61,146 bases of DNA from positions 1-61,146 of the forward strand of contig CALXQU010000014.1 in the NCBI GenBank assembly GCA_944390725.1, in the 5' to 3' direction. Below are positions 16,328 to 24,540 of the stretch, one piece after another. Every line of letters begins with the position of its first letter. Within the stretch, counting starts at the first letter, position 1. The notes beneath the pieces were generated by a model. That model had not been told where the DNA came from, searched no databases, and saw only the letters and a program-made list of their open reading frames with translations. A program made the position numbers and the translations under genes. The stretch is from an uncultured Spirochaetaceae bacterium. Its GTDB lineage: Bacteria; Spirochaetota; Spirochaetia; Sphaerochaetales; Sphaerochaetaceae.

Positions 16328-17131
16328 TTAATGTATTCCAAGCCTGTCCCTGCACCTGATGAGGAGGGCAGGGTCATCAGTCATTATAGTGTCAACGCCC
16401 ATCCTGAACAGGCGTTCCATGTCCTTTTCGCCGTTTATCGTCCATACCATCACAACGGCATCCCTGGCATGCATGGCGCGGATGAAGCCATCGGTGATGA
16501 TCCTGACCCCATAGTATGCCTCCGGAACCTGGAAGATGATCTTCCTTGCGAACCTGGCCGGAAGGGTATGCGTCTTCTGCCTGACGACAAGGGAGAGCAC
16601 TTCCTTCGTGGAGACTGATGTGAGGAGGTCCGGAGCCTTGGCCCTCAGCATCCGCATGTTGCTGTCATGGAACGAGGCCGTGCAGACACGCTTCCCGGCA
16701 TCATGCCTGCGGATCACCTCGATGTACCTGTCCACGATTTCCGGCTCCCTGCTCTTGAGGTCGATGTTGAACCTCTGCCCGGGACAGGCTTCCAGCGCCT
16801 CATCCAGGGTGCAGATCCTGATTCCCCTGCCTCTGAAAGGGAAGGTCCTGCCGCCATCCTTGGTGAAGGTGTATCCCGCATCATACTGCCTGAGCTCTGC
16901 CAGGGTATGGGACTCAAGCGTCCCGCTGCCATCCGTATTGCGCTCAAGCGTCGGGTCATGCCAGATTACGACATGGCCATCCTTCGAGAGATGGACATCG
17001 GTCTCTATCACGTCTATGCCCATCCTCACGCCGGAGATGAATGCTTCCAGCGTGTTCTCCGGCCAGTTCGCGCTGTCGCCCCTGTGCGCTACCACGCGCG
17101 GCATCGGCGTAAGGAAATCCTCCGACATCAT
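16328..17131 (-). CDS. glpQ: Glycerophosphodiester phosphodiesterase
   Basis: A 267-residue GDPD-family TIM-barrel enzyme that hydrolyses glycerophosphodiesters to glycerol-3-phosphate and an alcohol. Signature residues are RVVAHRGDSANWPENTLEAF (catalytic His and metal ligands near the N-terminus), IETDVHLSKDGHVVIWHDP, NIDLKSREPE and VWTINGEKDMERLFRMGVD. There is no signal peptide, so it acts in the cytoplasm, on recycled phospholipid head groups by inference. It overlaps the end of trmJ by four bases. Confidence 0.93.
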   Translation of the reverse strand: MMSEDFLTPMPRVVAHRGDSANWPENTLEAFISGVRMGIDVIETDVHLSKDGHVVIWHDPTLERNTDGSGTLESHTLAELRQYDAGYTFTKDGGRTFPFRGRGIRICTLDEALEACPGQRFNIDLKSREPEIVDRYIEVIRRHDAGKRVCTASFHDSNMRMLRAKAPDLLTSVSTKEVLSLVVRQKTHTLPARFARKIIFQVPEAYYGVRIITDGFIRAMHARDAVVMVWTINGEKDMERLFRMGVDTIMTDDPALLIRCRDRLGIH

Positions 17132-17859
17132 TCCCCCTTATGCCTGGCGATGAGCTCAGCCTTACGGAATATCTTCTCGAAGCGCTGCATCTCGCTCTCG
17201 GAAAGCCCGGCCCTTTCGATGATATCCTTCACGAGCTGCAGAGTCCACTTCCTTTCATCGGCTAGCTTGAAATAGCCGATCCCGTCGAGATGGGAGATCA
17301 TCTCCTCCGCGCCTTGCTCTATCCTCTGGTGCGTGATGGCGGTCATTCCCTGCCTGTAGGGAAGCGCGTTCCTGAAAAGCTCATAGGAGATGATCTGCAC
17401 GGCCTGCGATAGGTTGAGTGAGGGGAAGCGGTCTGATGTGGGGATTGTCACGACGGAAGAGCAGAGCGCTACCTCGTCATCCCTGAGGCCATCTGATTCG
17501 CGCCCGAAGACTATGGAGATGTCGCCATCGGGGAGCTCCGCCAGCTTGGCGGCCAGCTGCTCTGGCGAGTATGCGCTCATCTTGCGGAACTTGCCGCGCC
17601 TTCTTGTCGCGGCGACGGTGAAGATGCTGCCCCTCAGCGCCTCTTCGAGGTTATCATAGCGCTCCGCATTCTCCCATACATCCGCAGCATGGAGCGCGAG
17701 CGTCCTGACCCTGTCCTCGGAGTAGGTGCCGCCTCCCGTGATGACGAGCCTTTCGATGCCCATGGTCTTCATGGCCCTGCAGCAGGAGCCGATATTCGCT
17801 CCGTCCTGGGTATCGACGAGGACTATCCTGACACGCCTGAGATACGGTGATGTTTCCAT
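17128..17859 (-). CDS. trmJ: tRNA/rRNA 2'-O-methyltransferase of the TrmJ type
   Basis: A 243-residue SPOUT methyltransferase; TrmJ methylates the 2'-OH of nucleotide 32 in tRNAs using S-adenosylmethionine. The sequence carries RIVLVDTQDGANIGSCCRAM, IVFGRESDGLRDDEVALC and IPTSDRFPSLNLSQAVQIISYELFR, the three knot motifs of the family. A helical C-terminal extension is typical of TrmJ, as opposed to TrmL. The ATG has no Shine-Dalgarno sequence and lies 7 bases after a -10 box TACAAT. It is divergent from perM. Confidence 0.88.
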   Translation of the reverse strand: METSPYLRRVRIVLVDTQDGANIGSCCRAMKTMGIERLVITGGGTYSEDRVRTLALHAADVWENAERYDNLEEALRGSIFTVAATRRRGKFRKMSAYSPEQLAAKLAELPDGDISIVFGRESDGLRDDEVALCSSVVTIPTSDRFPSLNLSQAVQIISYELFRNALPYRQGMTAITHQRIEQGAEEMISHLDGIGYFKLADERKWTLQLVKDIIERAGLSESEMQRFEKIFRKAELIARHKGE

Positions 17860-17866
17860 GGGGCGG

Positions 17867-17872
17867 ATTGTA
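17867..17872 (-). promoter_or_regulatory. -10 box of trmJ, leaderless type
   Basis: Minus-strand TACAAT ends 7 bases before the trmJ ATG. It lies within a 56-base divergent promoter region shared with perM. No convincing -35 hexamer was found. Confidence 0.45.
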
Positions 17873-17879
17873 ATCCATC

Positions 17880-17909
17880 TTGCCCATTTTTGCTATCACG
17901 GGATATAAT
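17880..17909 (+). promoter_or_regulatory. Promoter of perM, leaderless type
   Basis: TTGCCC (17880-17885), an 18-base spacer and a consensus TATAAT (17904-17909). The -10 box ends 6 bases before the ATG at 17916, and no ribosome-binding site is present. Confidence 0.65.
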
Positions 17910-17915
17910 CCCGCT

Positions 17916-19121
17916 ATGACCGGAACTGCAGGAAACGAGACTACGCGCAAGCAGGTGAGGAACATCCTCGCCATGTTCGCGGTTGTCCTCTTCCTTGCGG
18001 TGATGAAGCTGATGGCACAGATCGTTATCCCGTTCGTCATCGCCATCTTCGTGTTCCTGATCGTGAACCCGATGCTGCTGAGGCTGGATAAGCTGAGGGT
18101 GCCGAAGATCATCTCGATGCTGCTGACGATGCTGCTTGTCGGCTGCGTACTCGTCGGATTCGTCTATATCTTCTTCGTCATCGTCGACATGCTCATGCAG
18201 CCCGATGGCCTGCCTGCATACGTCGCCAGGGTGCAGATGCTCGACAGGAGCCTTTCCGGCATGCTGGCGCCTTACCTGGATGAGGATCCTGCCACATTCA
18301 GCCTGCTTTCATGGCTGAACATCGACTGGTATTCGGTGGCGATGACATCGCTTGCCTCGATATCCGGGAAGTTCATCTCGATAATGTCCGATGTCCTTCT
18401 CGTCATGCTCTACCTGCTGTTCCTCATCATGGAGAGGCAGACGATACTGCCGAAGCTGATGATGGCCCTCCCGAGAGGCAGGGTGCAGAGGATGACGCAG
18501 CTGCTGTCGAGGATGAACAGGCAGATCTCCAGGTACCTGCTGATCAAGATCATCATCAGCCTCGCCACCGGCGTGCTGTTCTATCTTGCATCGATTGTCA
18601 CCGGCCTTGATTTCCCCCTCATCTGGGGAGTACTTGCCGTCGTGCTGAACTTCATACCGACCATCGGATCCATTGTCTGCACCGGCGGCGCGATACTGAT
18701 GGGTACCATCCAGTTCGCTCCCGAGTGGAGCAGGATAGTGCTTATCGCGGCGCTCTTCATCGGCATCGAGATGGTGCTCGGCAACATAATCGACCCGCGG
18801 ATGCAGGGCGTGCAGCTGAATATATCGCCTCTCATCATCCTCGCCTCCCTTGCCCTCTGGGGATATATCTGGGGAGCCGCGGGCATGTTCCTCTCCGTTC
18901 CGCTGACATCGATCATCCAGATCGTATGCGCCAATATCCCATCGCTCAGGCCTGTCGCCATCCTCCTCTCGGAGGGGCGCTACTACAAGCGCAGCCATGA
19001 CAGGAAGCACAAGGGATCTGCCGAGGAAGAGGCCGCTGCCCAGGATGATGTCGAGATGCCCGATATGCCATCCGGAATCATACATGTGAACGAAGCATCC
19101 GACGATGACGAAGGAGAATGA
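17916..19121 (+). CDS. AI-2E/PerM family membrane transporter
   Basis: A 401-residue inner-membrane protein. The N-terminal pair of helices around MAQIVIPFVIAIFVFLIVNP, the central coiled region, LLLVMLYLLFLIMERQ and the C-terminal GAAGMFLSVPLTSIIQIVC follow the AI-2E transporter family pattern. Members export diverse small molecules; the substrate here is unknown. A long charged cytoplasmic tail (SAEEEAAAQDDVEMPD) follows the last helix. The start at 17916 is chosen for the adjoining TATAAT and the divergent trmJ promoter. Confidence 0.88.
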   Translation: MTGTAGNETTRKQVRNILAMFAVVLFLAVMKLMAQIVIPFVIAIFVFLIVNPMLLRLDKLRVPKIISMLLTMLLVGCVLVGFVYIFFVIVDMLMQPDGLPAYVARVQMLDRSLSGMLAPYLDEDPATFSLLSWLNIDWYSVAMTSLASISGKFISIMSDVLLVMLYLLFLIMERQTILPKLMMALPRGRVQRMTQLLSRMNRQISRYLLIKIIISLATGVLFYLASIVTGLDFPLIWGVLAVVLNFIPTIGSIVCTGGAILMGTIQFAPEWSRIVLIAALFIGIEMVLGNIIDPRMQGVQLNISPLIILASLALWGYIWGAAGMFLSVPLTSIIQIVCANIPSLRPVAILLSEGRYYKRSHDRKHKGSAEEEAAAQDDVEMPDMPSGIIHVNEASDDDEGE

Positions 19122-19122
19122 T

Positions 19123-19731
19123 ATGGAGATGATATGCCTTGACCTCGAGGGAGTGCTTGTCCCCGAGATATGGATAGCTTTCGCGGAGAAGACCGGCATC
19201 CCGGAGCTGAAGCGCACGACGCGCGATGAGCCCGACTACAGGAAGCTCATGGATTTCCGCATCGATATACTGCGCAGGCATCATCTGACGCTGAAGGATA
19301 TCCAGGATGTGATTGCCGGCATCAGGCCCCTTGAGGGAGCGGCTGGGTTCGTCGCCGAGCTCAATGAGCTCTGCCAGTTCGTCATCCTCTCCGATACGTT
19401 CGCCGAATTCGCCAAGCCGCTGATGCGCCAGCTCGGGTTCCCGACTATCCTCTGCAACAGCCTTGAGGTCGGGCCTGACGGGATGATCGAGGATATCAGG
19501 ATGAGGTGCGAGGACGGCAAGAGGAAGGCCATACAGGGCTTCAGGGCGATGGGCTTCCGCACGTTCGCTTCCGGCGACAGCTACAACGACCTCTCCATGA
19601 TCCATGAAGCCGACGGCGGCTGTCTCTTCCGGGCGCCGGAGAACATCCTCAAGGAGGAGAGGGGGCTTTATCTGGCGAAGACATATCCGGAGCTGCTGGA
19701 GAGGATCAGGGCATTCATCGATGAAGGATAG
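19123..19731 (+). CDS. thrH: ThrH-type phosphoserine/homoserine HAD phosphotransferase
   Basis: A 202-residue HAD enzyme. MICLDLEGVLVPEIWIAFAE carries the nucleophile Asp and a Glu in the second acidic position, as in ThrH. TTRDEPDYRKLMDFRIDIL is a ThrH hallmark. CQFVILSDTFAEFAKP and SGDSYNDLSMIHEADGG provide motifs II and IV. ThrH dephosphorylates phosphoserine and can transfer the phosphate to homoserine. AAGGAG precedes the ATG, which follows the perM stop immediately, so the two are in one operon. Confidence 0.92.
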   Translation: MEMICLDLEGVLVPEIWIAFAEKTGIPELKRTTRDEPDYRKLMDFRIDILRRHHLTLKDIQDVIAGIRPLEGAAGFVAELNELCQFVILSDTFAEFAKPLMRQLGFPTILCNSLEVGPDGMIEDIRMRCEDGKRKAIQGFRAMGFRTFASGDSYNDLSMIHEADGGCLFRAPENILKEERGLYLAKTYPELLERIRAFIDEG

Positions 19732-19927
19732 GAAGATCCGCGGATTCATCATATCGATCGTGATGCTGATGGCCGGCATGACCATCGGCTTCGCGCTGCT
19801 TGCCATCGCCTATACCGGCCCCGGCTGGAAGGCCTTCGCCGTCCTTGCTGCGTATCTCATCATCTCCTGCTCCGTAATCGTGTATTCGGTCCGGTATGTA
19901 AGATATCTGAAGAATAGGAAGGGCTGA
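19721..19927 (+). CDS. Small two-helix membrane protein
   Basis: A 68-residue protein overlapping the end of thrH by 11 bases. Two hydrophobic helices, GFIISIVMLMAGMTIGFALL and WKAFAVLAAYLIISCSVIVY, are flanked by basic residues (MKDRKIR and YLKNRKG). No family is recognised. Overlap with thrH and the membrane pattern support a real gene at the end of the perM-thrH operon. Confidence 0.6.
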   Translation: MKDRKIRGFIISIVMLMAGMTIGFALLAIAYTGPGWKAFAVLAAYLIISCSVIVYSVRYVRYLKNRKG

Positions 19928-20015
19928 TTCCATTTTTCGGTGAAGTTATCCGTTTTCACTTGACTTCCGGCAGTTTTGCATGCACCTTTATTGAAAATTC
20001 GAAGAGGATAGTCAT

Positions 20016-20372
20016 ATGGATGCTTTTACTCAGGAAATGCAGGAGCAGCTTCTCAAGGCCCGCGATGAGATCAGGGCGAAGCTTGCCAACGAAGGCGATG
20101 ATTTCCGCCAGGAAGCACAGACATCTTCCGGACGCGGCGATTCGAGCGACCTTGCATCGGATGAAGGCGTATACCGCAAGATGGAGGCGCTGAACGCTAT
20201 GGATGCCAGGAAGCTCAAGGCAATCGAGGGCGCGCTCCAGCGCATCAGCGACGGGAAGTACGGCTACTGCCTGCAGTGCGGCAAGAAGATCCCGGAGGGA
20301 AGGCTGAGGGCGATACCTGAAGCGGTTCTCTGCGTGGAATGCAAGAGCGCCAACGAGAAGCTCGGAGGCTGA
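20016..20372 (+). CDS. DksA/TraR-family zinc-finger protein
   Basis: A 118-residue protein with a helical N-terminal half (MDAFTQEMQEQLLKARDEIR) and a C4 zinc finger, CLQCGKKIPEGRLRAIPEA followed by LCVEC. DksA-type proteins insert a coiled coil into the RNA polymerase secondary channel and adjust rRNA and stress transcription with ppGpp. GAAGAGG precedes the ATG. The gene ends at the base immediately before the convergent hydrolase gene, with no intergenic space. It is shorter than E. coli DksA, like many spirochaete homologues. Confidence 0.88.
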   Translation: MDAFTQEMQEQLLKARDEIRAKLANEGDDFRQEAQTSSGRGDSSDLASDEGVYRKMEALNAMDARKLKAIEGALQRISDGKYGYCLQCGKKIPEGRLRAIPEAVLCVECKSANEKLGG

Positions 20373-20999
20373 TCAGAGATAGGGATTCGATTCCCTTTCG
20401 CGGGAGATCGAGGTGGAAGGGCCATGGCCAGGGAGGACGATTGTCCTGCCGTCAAGCTCCATGAGCCTGTGCAGCGACTGCGACAGCAGGGAGAAGTCAC
20501 CGCCGAGGTCGGTCCTGCCTACGCCGAGCGCGAACAGCGTGTCTCCGGAGAAGAGGATGCCTTCCTCGCTGGAGTATATCGATACGGACCCCATGGTATG
20601 CCCTGGGGTCTTCATTATAGTGAAGCATCCGTCATATGAGCTATACGGCAGTATGCCGGCAGGGAAGGAGGAGAGGTCGATACCGTCCAGGAAGCCCGGG
20701 TCAAGGTACCTGAGCATGTCCCGCGTCCTCCTGAAGCCATCCTCTATGAACGGCATATCCTCCTCGGCAAGGTATATCCTGGCCTCGGGGAAGGCGGCCT
20801 TCATGCCGGCCAGCCCGAATATGTGGTCGAAATGCCCATGCGTCAGCAGTATGTCATCGGGGATAAGATGGCTGTCCTTGAGGAAGGCGATGGCGGCATC
20901 CATCGGATAGGGCGCGTCGATCACCGTGCATCTCCCGTCTCCGTATGCTATATAGCAGTCCGTCCCGTATCTGCCTAATGTGAATGGCTGTATGCGCAT
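20373..20999 (-). CDS. Metallo-beta-lactamase-fold hydrolase (glyoxalase II-like)
   Basis: A 208-residue MBL-fold protein. The zinc-binding motif LLTHGHFDHIFGLAGM, later His in MKTPGHTMGSVSIY and Asp in LFSGDTLF, then LPGHGPSTSI complete the metal site. It is shorter than GloB and close to the YcbL-type glyoxalase-II-like hydrolases; the substrate is unknown. The start MRIQPFTLGRYGTDCYIAY is preferred over an ATG 12 codons upstream, because those codons form the terminator hairpin of the previous gene. No Shine-Dalgarno sequence is seen. Confidence 0.88.
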   Translation of the reverse strand: MRIQPFTLGRYGTDCYIAYGDGRCTVIDAPYPMDAAIAFLKDSHLIPDDILLTHGHFDHIFGLAGMKAAFPEARIYLAEEDMPFIEDGFRRTRDMLRYLDPGFLDGIDLSSFPAGILPYSSYDGCFTIMKTPGHTMGSVSIYSSEEGILFSGDTLFALGVGRTDLGGDFSLLSQSLHRLMELDGRTIVLPGHGPSTSISRERESNPYL

Positions 21000-21010
21000 G
21001 GTATCGTCAA

Positions 21011-21028
21011 AGGGGCCCGGAGGCCCCT
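21011..21028 (-). terminator. Hairpin after the DbpA-like RNA-binding gene
   Basis: AGGGGCC/GGCCCCT, a GC-rich 7-bp stem with a 4-base loop, lies 3 bases after the stop of the upstream minus-strand gene and is followed by only TTTG. It may be a weak terminator separating that gene from the hydrolase. Confidence 0.5.
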
Positions 21029-21031
21029 GCT

Positions 21032-21565
21032 TCATTTGTTCGAGAAGGCGACCTTGGCAATCCTTCCGTTGATATCCTGCCCGGAGAGCTTCTCGATGGC
21101 CTTCTGGCAGTTCTCCTCGCTCATCGTGACGAAGGAGTACTTGTCATGGATGCGTATCTGGTAGATGTCATCCCTGGTGATGCCGATCTCGGCCTGGATC
21201 CTCCTGGAGAGGTCCTTGGGGTAGAGATGCTTCATCTTGCCTACATCGATATAGATCGTCTTCGCGCCTTCCGGGATCTGCCTCTTCGGCTCTTCCTTGG
21301 CGGCTGCTTCCCCTTCCTGTGCCGCAGGTGCCTCGGCTGCCTTGCGCAGCGGCCTTTCCTGCTTCCTCTCCTGGCGCGGCATGCGCGCGTTGAGGAGGAG
21401 GTAGGCGAGGAACGCGCTTCTGGTGAAGAAAGGCACATTCCTCTTGACTATCGACTTTACCTTCTCAAGCTCCTCAGGGTCGGCGGATTTCATTCCCTGC
21501 AGCAGGGTGCCGATCCTGGACGCAAGCTCTTCCTCTGAGAGCTCCTTTGCGTTTTCCTTTTCCAT
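21032..21565 (-). CDS. Protein with a DbpA-type RNA-binding domain
   Basis: A 177-residue protein. The C-terminal 75 residues (AKTIYIDVGKMKHLYPKDLSR, then IRIHDKYSFVTMSEENCQKA and INGRIAKVAF) match the DbpA RNA-binding domain found at the end of some DEAD-box helicases. There is no helicase part here. The N-terminal 60 residues are helical, and a charged Ala/Glu linker lies at about 85-105. The start MEKENAKEL is chosen because GGAGC precedes it. It probably binds structured RNA, perhaps 23S rRNA; this is inference from the domain. Confidence 0.75.
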   Translation of the reverse strand: MEKENAKELSEEELASRIGTLLQGMKSADPEELEKVKSIVKRNVPFFTRSAFLAYLLLNARMPRQERKQERPLRKAAEAPAAQEGEAAAKEEPKRQIPEGAKTIYIDVGKMKHLYPKDLSRRIQAEIGITRDDIYQIRIHDKYSFVTMSEENCQKAIEKLSGQDINGRIAKVAFSNK

Positions 21566-21687
21566 AATTGCTCCAAAATGAGATATGCCCGCAGAATGGA
21601 TATTGGGCATTGGCTGAGTTTCCTGAACAGACTTCAGCCAGCATATGAAAGGATATTGTTTTGCAAGCTTCCTTGTCAATTAAGTGC

Positions 21688-21693
21688 TATACT
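21688..21693 (+). promoter_or_regulatory. -10 box of the coiled-coil gene, leaderless type
   Basis: TATACT preceded by TGC (extended -10) ends 7 bases before the ATG at 21701. No Shine-Dalgarno sequence or clear -35 box was found. Confidence 0.5.
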
Positions 21694-21700
21694 CTCCCGT

Positions 21701-22729
21701 ATGGATCGCGATGCGCTTGTGCAGAGGAACGAGAGGAGGATGGCTGATTGCCGTGCGAGGATGGAGGCTGCGGCATATGATCTCGGCTACTACGCATACA
21801 GGTCCCTTGACATCCCCATGGGGCGCAAGTTCTGCGATGCCATCCGCGATAAGCTGATGCTCCTGGAGGGTGCCAGCCGCGACAGTGCGGGGATGGAATC
21901 CTTCTGCCGTGAGTATGGGAGGGATTCGGAGACGCTCGCATCCATCGATAGGGAGCTTGCGGATGAGGAGGCCCTGGAGAAGGAGACCTCCCTGCGCCTC
22001 GGCACCGCATTGTATGAGCAGGGCACGTTCGGCATCCTCGACAGGAAGGCCTTCGCGGGGATCTACCAGGATATAGAGAGGGAGAAGGCCCTGGCGGAAG
22101 GTGGCGACGGCAGGCTCGTGTCGAAGATCGCATCCAGCCTGGGGAAGAGGAAGCGCATCAGGGATGATGAGGCTAGGTTCTCGGCATATGCGGATATCGC
22201 GATGGCAGGCAATGCGGATATCAGCGGCACGCCCGCAGCGCTCCTTGCCCAGCTGCGCGATATAACAGCCCGCGCCTCGTCCCTCCGCATAGAGCGCGAC
22301 AGGCTGAAGGAAGGCCTGGCATCGCGCAGGGCAGAGTACCTGCGGATCACGAAAGGAGGCCTGGAGAAGCAGAAGGATGCCGTGAGGAAGCGTGATGACG
22401 AGGCTAGGGACAGCATCGTCAGCTATGGCACGTTCCTCTATGAGAAAGGCGCATCATGGGTAGGCGAGGATACGCCAGAGGAGGTCCTTGCGCTGCTGGA
22501 GCGCATGCTCGCCATCCAGAACCAGCAGGATTCGATTGCCGAGGAGCGCCATCGTATAGCGAAGGCTGCCAAGGCGGACGATGTCCAGGCCATGATCGAT
22601 ATGGAAGAGGATAAGATCGCCATGCTGCTCAAGGAGAAGGAACGCATAGAGGCGGAGATCTCCTCCATAAGCGCCAATATCGCCAGGCTCAGGGGCAGGC
22701 TTGAGAATCTCGGCGGCGAACAGCTATAA
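21701..22729 (+). CDS. Coiled-coil protein of unknown function
   Basis: A 342-residue, highly charged, mostly helical protein with no signal peptide. The long heptad-like stretches KEKERIEAEISSISANIARL at the C-terminus and RIERDRLKEGLASRRAEYL in the middle indicate coiled coils. No domain is recognised. Its TAA stop is embedded in the TATAAT of the next gene's promoter. The AUG at 21701 would be at the 5' end of the transcript. It is probably a cytoplasmic structural or scaffold protein, but nothing in the sequence proves that. Confidence 0.7.
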   Translation: MDRDALVQRNERRMADCRARMEAAAYDLGYYAYRSLDIPMGRKFCDAIRDKLMLLEGASRDSAGMESFCREYGRDSETLASIDRELADEEALEKETSLRLGTALYEQGTFGILDRKAFAGIYQDIEREKALAEGGDGRLVSKIASSLGKRKRIRDDEARFSAYADIAMAGNADISGTPAALLAQLRDITARASSLRIERDRLKEGLASRRAEYLRITKGGLEKQKDAVRKRDDEARDSIVSYGTFLYEKGASWVGEDTPEEVLALLERMLAIQNQQDSIAEERHRIAKAAKADDVQAMIDMEEDKIAMLLKEKERIEAEISSISANIARLRGRLENLGGEQL

Positions 22730-22730
22730 T
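22701..22730 (+). promoter_or_regulatory. Promoter of the PHP phosphatase gene, leaderless type
   Basis: TTGAGA (22701-22706), an 18-base spacer and consensus TATAAT (22725-22730). The -10 box overlaps the stop codon of the upstream gene and ends 6 bases before the ATG at 22737. Confidence 0.6.
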
Positions 22731-22736
22731 CCTTCC

Positions 22737-23510
22737 ATGCTCTATAATCTCCATACGCATTCCTTCTACTGCGGACACGGCAGCGGCCGTATCTCCGAAT
22801 ACGCCAGCAGGGCTGAGGAGAAGGGGTTCTCCTTCCTCGGCTTCAGCGAGCATTGCCCGTTCCCGGACGGGCTCTTTGCCGATACGCGGATGGCTTATGG
22901 CGAGATGGCTGCCTATGAAGGCGATGTGAGGGCCGAGGAAAGGCCGTTCCCTGTGCTCCTCGGCTATGAGATAGACTACATGAAGGGCCTGCATCAGTAC
23001 TTCGCGGAGGTAAGGGAGCGTACAGATTACCTCATCGCCGGCGTGCATTTCGTCAGGAGGCCCGATGGCGGATGGGCCACCCCGTTCTCCCAGGGCTTCG
23101 ATGATGGGGACATCGTCGCATATATAGACAGGGCCATCGAGGCGATGGAGTCAGGGCTCATAACCTTCTTCGCCCATCCCGATGTCTTCCTCTGCAGGCG
23201 TCCGTATGACAGGCTTGCAGCTGATGCCGCCAGGGAGATCTCCCGGGCATCGAAGGCGCTTTCCATCCCGCTGGAGATCAATGGCAACGGGATCCTCAAG
23301 GGTAAGGGCGGCTATCCGCATCCTGCCTTCTGGGAGGAGGTGAGGAAGAATACCGATGCCGCTGTGCTTTCCACCGATGCCCATCACCCGAAGCATCTCG
23401 ATAAGACGATCTGCGAGATAAGGCGCTTTGCGGAAAATCTGGACTTCACGGTGCTTGAGCCGGCCTTCGATGATGGCAGGCTCGTGCTCAGAAGGGAGCA
23501 GGGGAGCTGA
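22737..23510 (+). CDS. PHP-domain histidinol-phosphatase-like protein
   Basis: A 257-residue metal-dependent phosphoesterase. MLYNLHTHSFYCGHG is the first PHP motif. GFSEHCPF, LGYEIDY, IAGVHFV, FFAHPDV and LSTDAHHP supply the remaining metal ligands, in the order of HisK-type histidinol phosphatases. The family dephosphorylates histidinol phosphate, but many members have other substrates and no his genes lie nearby. The 3' end overlaps the convergent RluA gene by 23 bases. Confidence 0.88.
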   Translation: MLYNLHTHSFYCGHGSGRISEYASRAEEKGFSFLGFSEHCPFPDGLFADTRMAYGEMAAYEGDVRAEERPFPVLLGYEIDYMKGLHQYFAEVRERTDYLIAGVHFVRRPDGGWATPFSQGFDDGDIVAYIDRAIEAMESGLITFFAHPDVFLCRRPYDRLAADAAREISRASKALSIPLEINGNGILKGKGGYPHPAFWEEVRKNTDAAVLSTDAHHPKHLDKTICEIRRFAENLDFTVLEPAFDDGRLVLRREQGS

Positions 23511-24540
23511 ACGAGATCCGCCCGCCGCTGGCCGGATGGTCCAGCTCTATATATGAGGCATGGAGGCAGAGCCTCTCGCCAGGGGCCCTCGTGCCATAGA
23601 GCCTGTCGCCGAGTATCGGATGGCCGATGTAGGCCGAGTGCACCCTCAGCTGGTGCGTGCGCCCGGTCTCCGGATAGAACCTGACCCTTGTGCAGTTCCC
23701 GTATGCCTCAAGCTTCCTCCACCGCGTTATGGCCTTCCTGCCCTGGATATGGTCCACCACCTGCAGGGGCCGCCTTTCCGGGTCGAGCCGCATCGGCGCG
23801 TCTATCAGCCCCTCGTCCTCTTCCAGCGTCCCTTCCAGCAGCGCCTCGTATTCCTTCCTTACCGTCCTTGCCTCGAACTGCATCGATACGCTGCGGTGCG
23901 CTTCCCTGCTGAAGGCAAGCACCAGGAGCCCGGAAGTGTCCATATCGAGGCGATGGGTGAAGCATTGCTCAGGAGATGAGGGGAAGAGCCTGTGGAAGCG
24001 GTAGGAGACGGAATCGAGCTTGTCATCCCCCTTGCCGGGTACCGACAGCATCCCTGCCTGCTTGTCCGCTACCGCGATGCATCCATCGGCATAGATGAAT
24101 CTTAGCCCCAGCATCTCCCATAGCGTCTCCGGCATCGCGCATGAAGGGATGATGCCATCCCCACCGATGCAGAAGGGTGCGATTCCCGTGATCTCCATAG
24201 CATGGCCGAGCGCATAGCTTACGGCCCTGAGCACAGGGGAGTCCTCCGGGAGGGATGGGTGGAAGGAGCGTCCGTCCCATCTCCTGTATGCGAAGAGCCC
24301 TGCCAGCAGGTCCTGCCTGCCGGGGTATCCTGACTCGATGATGCCATATGATTCGCTGTCGAAGCACGGAGGCGCTAGTCCCGGGATACTGGCCTCATCA
24401 GATGATGCCAGTATGGTATGGGGCTTTCCTGTACGGTCCCTGGCCGTGACTGCCGCATAGGGTCCCTTGAGCCCCTTCAGCCGCGGCAGCGATTCCCTTG
24501 CGGCGGCAAGCGCCTCATCGGTTGCGAGGAAGCCTCTCAT
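23488..24540 (-). CDS. RluA-family pseudouridine synthase with an N-terminal extension
   Basis: A 350-residue enzyme isomerising uridine to pseudouridine in rRNA or tRNA. The catalytic half (about 140-350) starts with IYADGCIAVADKQAGMLSVPG and has the active-site Asp in THRLDMDTSGLLVLA, then RTVRKEYEALLEG and FYPETGRTHQLRVHSAYIG. The first 135 residues are not an S4 domain and resemble the extension of RluA-type enzymes of several Gram-negative groups. The start overlaps the stop of the HAD gene by 4 bases. The target position cannot be assigned. Confidence 0.88.
   Translation of the reverse strand: MRGFLATDEALAAARESLPRLKGLKGPYAAVTARDRTGKPHTILASSDEASIPGLAPPCFDSESYGIIESGYPGRQDLLAGLFAYRRWDGRSFHPSLPEDSPVLRAVSYALGHAMEITGIAPFCIGGDGIIPSCAMPETLWEMLGLRFIYADGCIAVADKQAGMLSVPGKGDDKLDSVSYRFHRLFPSSPEQCFTHRLDMDTSGLLVLAFSREAHRSVSMQFEARTVRKEYEALLEGTLEEDEGLIDAPMRLDPERRPLQVVDHIQGRKAITRWRKLEAYGNCTRVRFYPETGRTHQLRVHSAYIGHPILGDRLYGTRAPGERLCLHASYIELDHPASGGRISFSSPAPF

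Noticed and set aside
24023..24367. 114-codon minus-strand ORF inside the RluA-family gene
   Set aside because: Same-strand alternative frame of a clear pseudouridine synthase gene; no own start signal.
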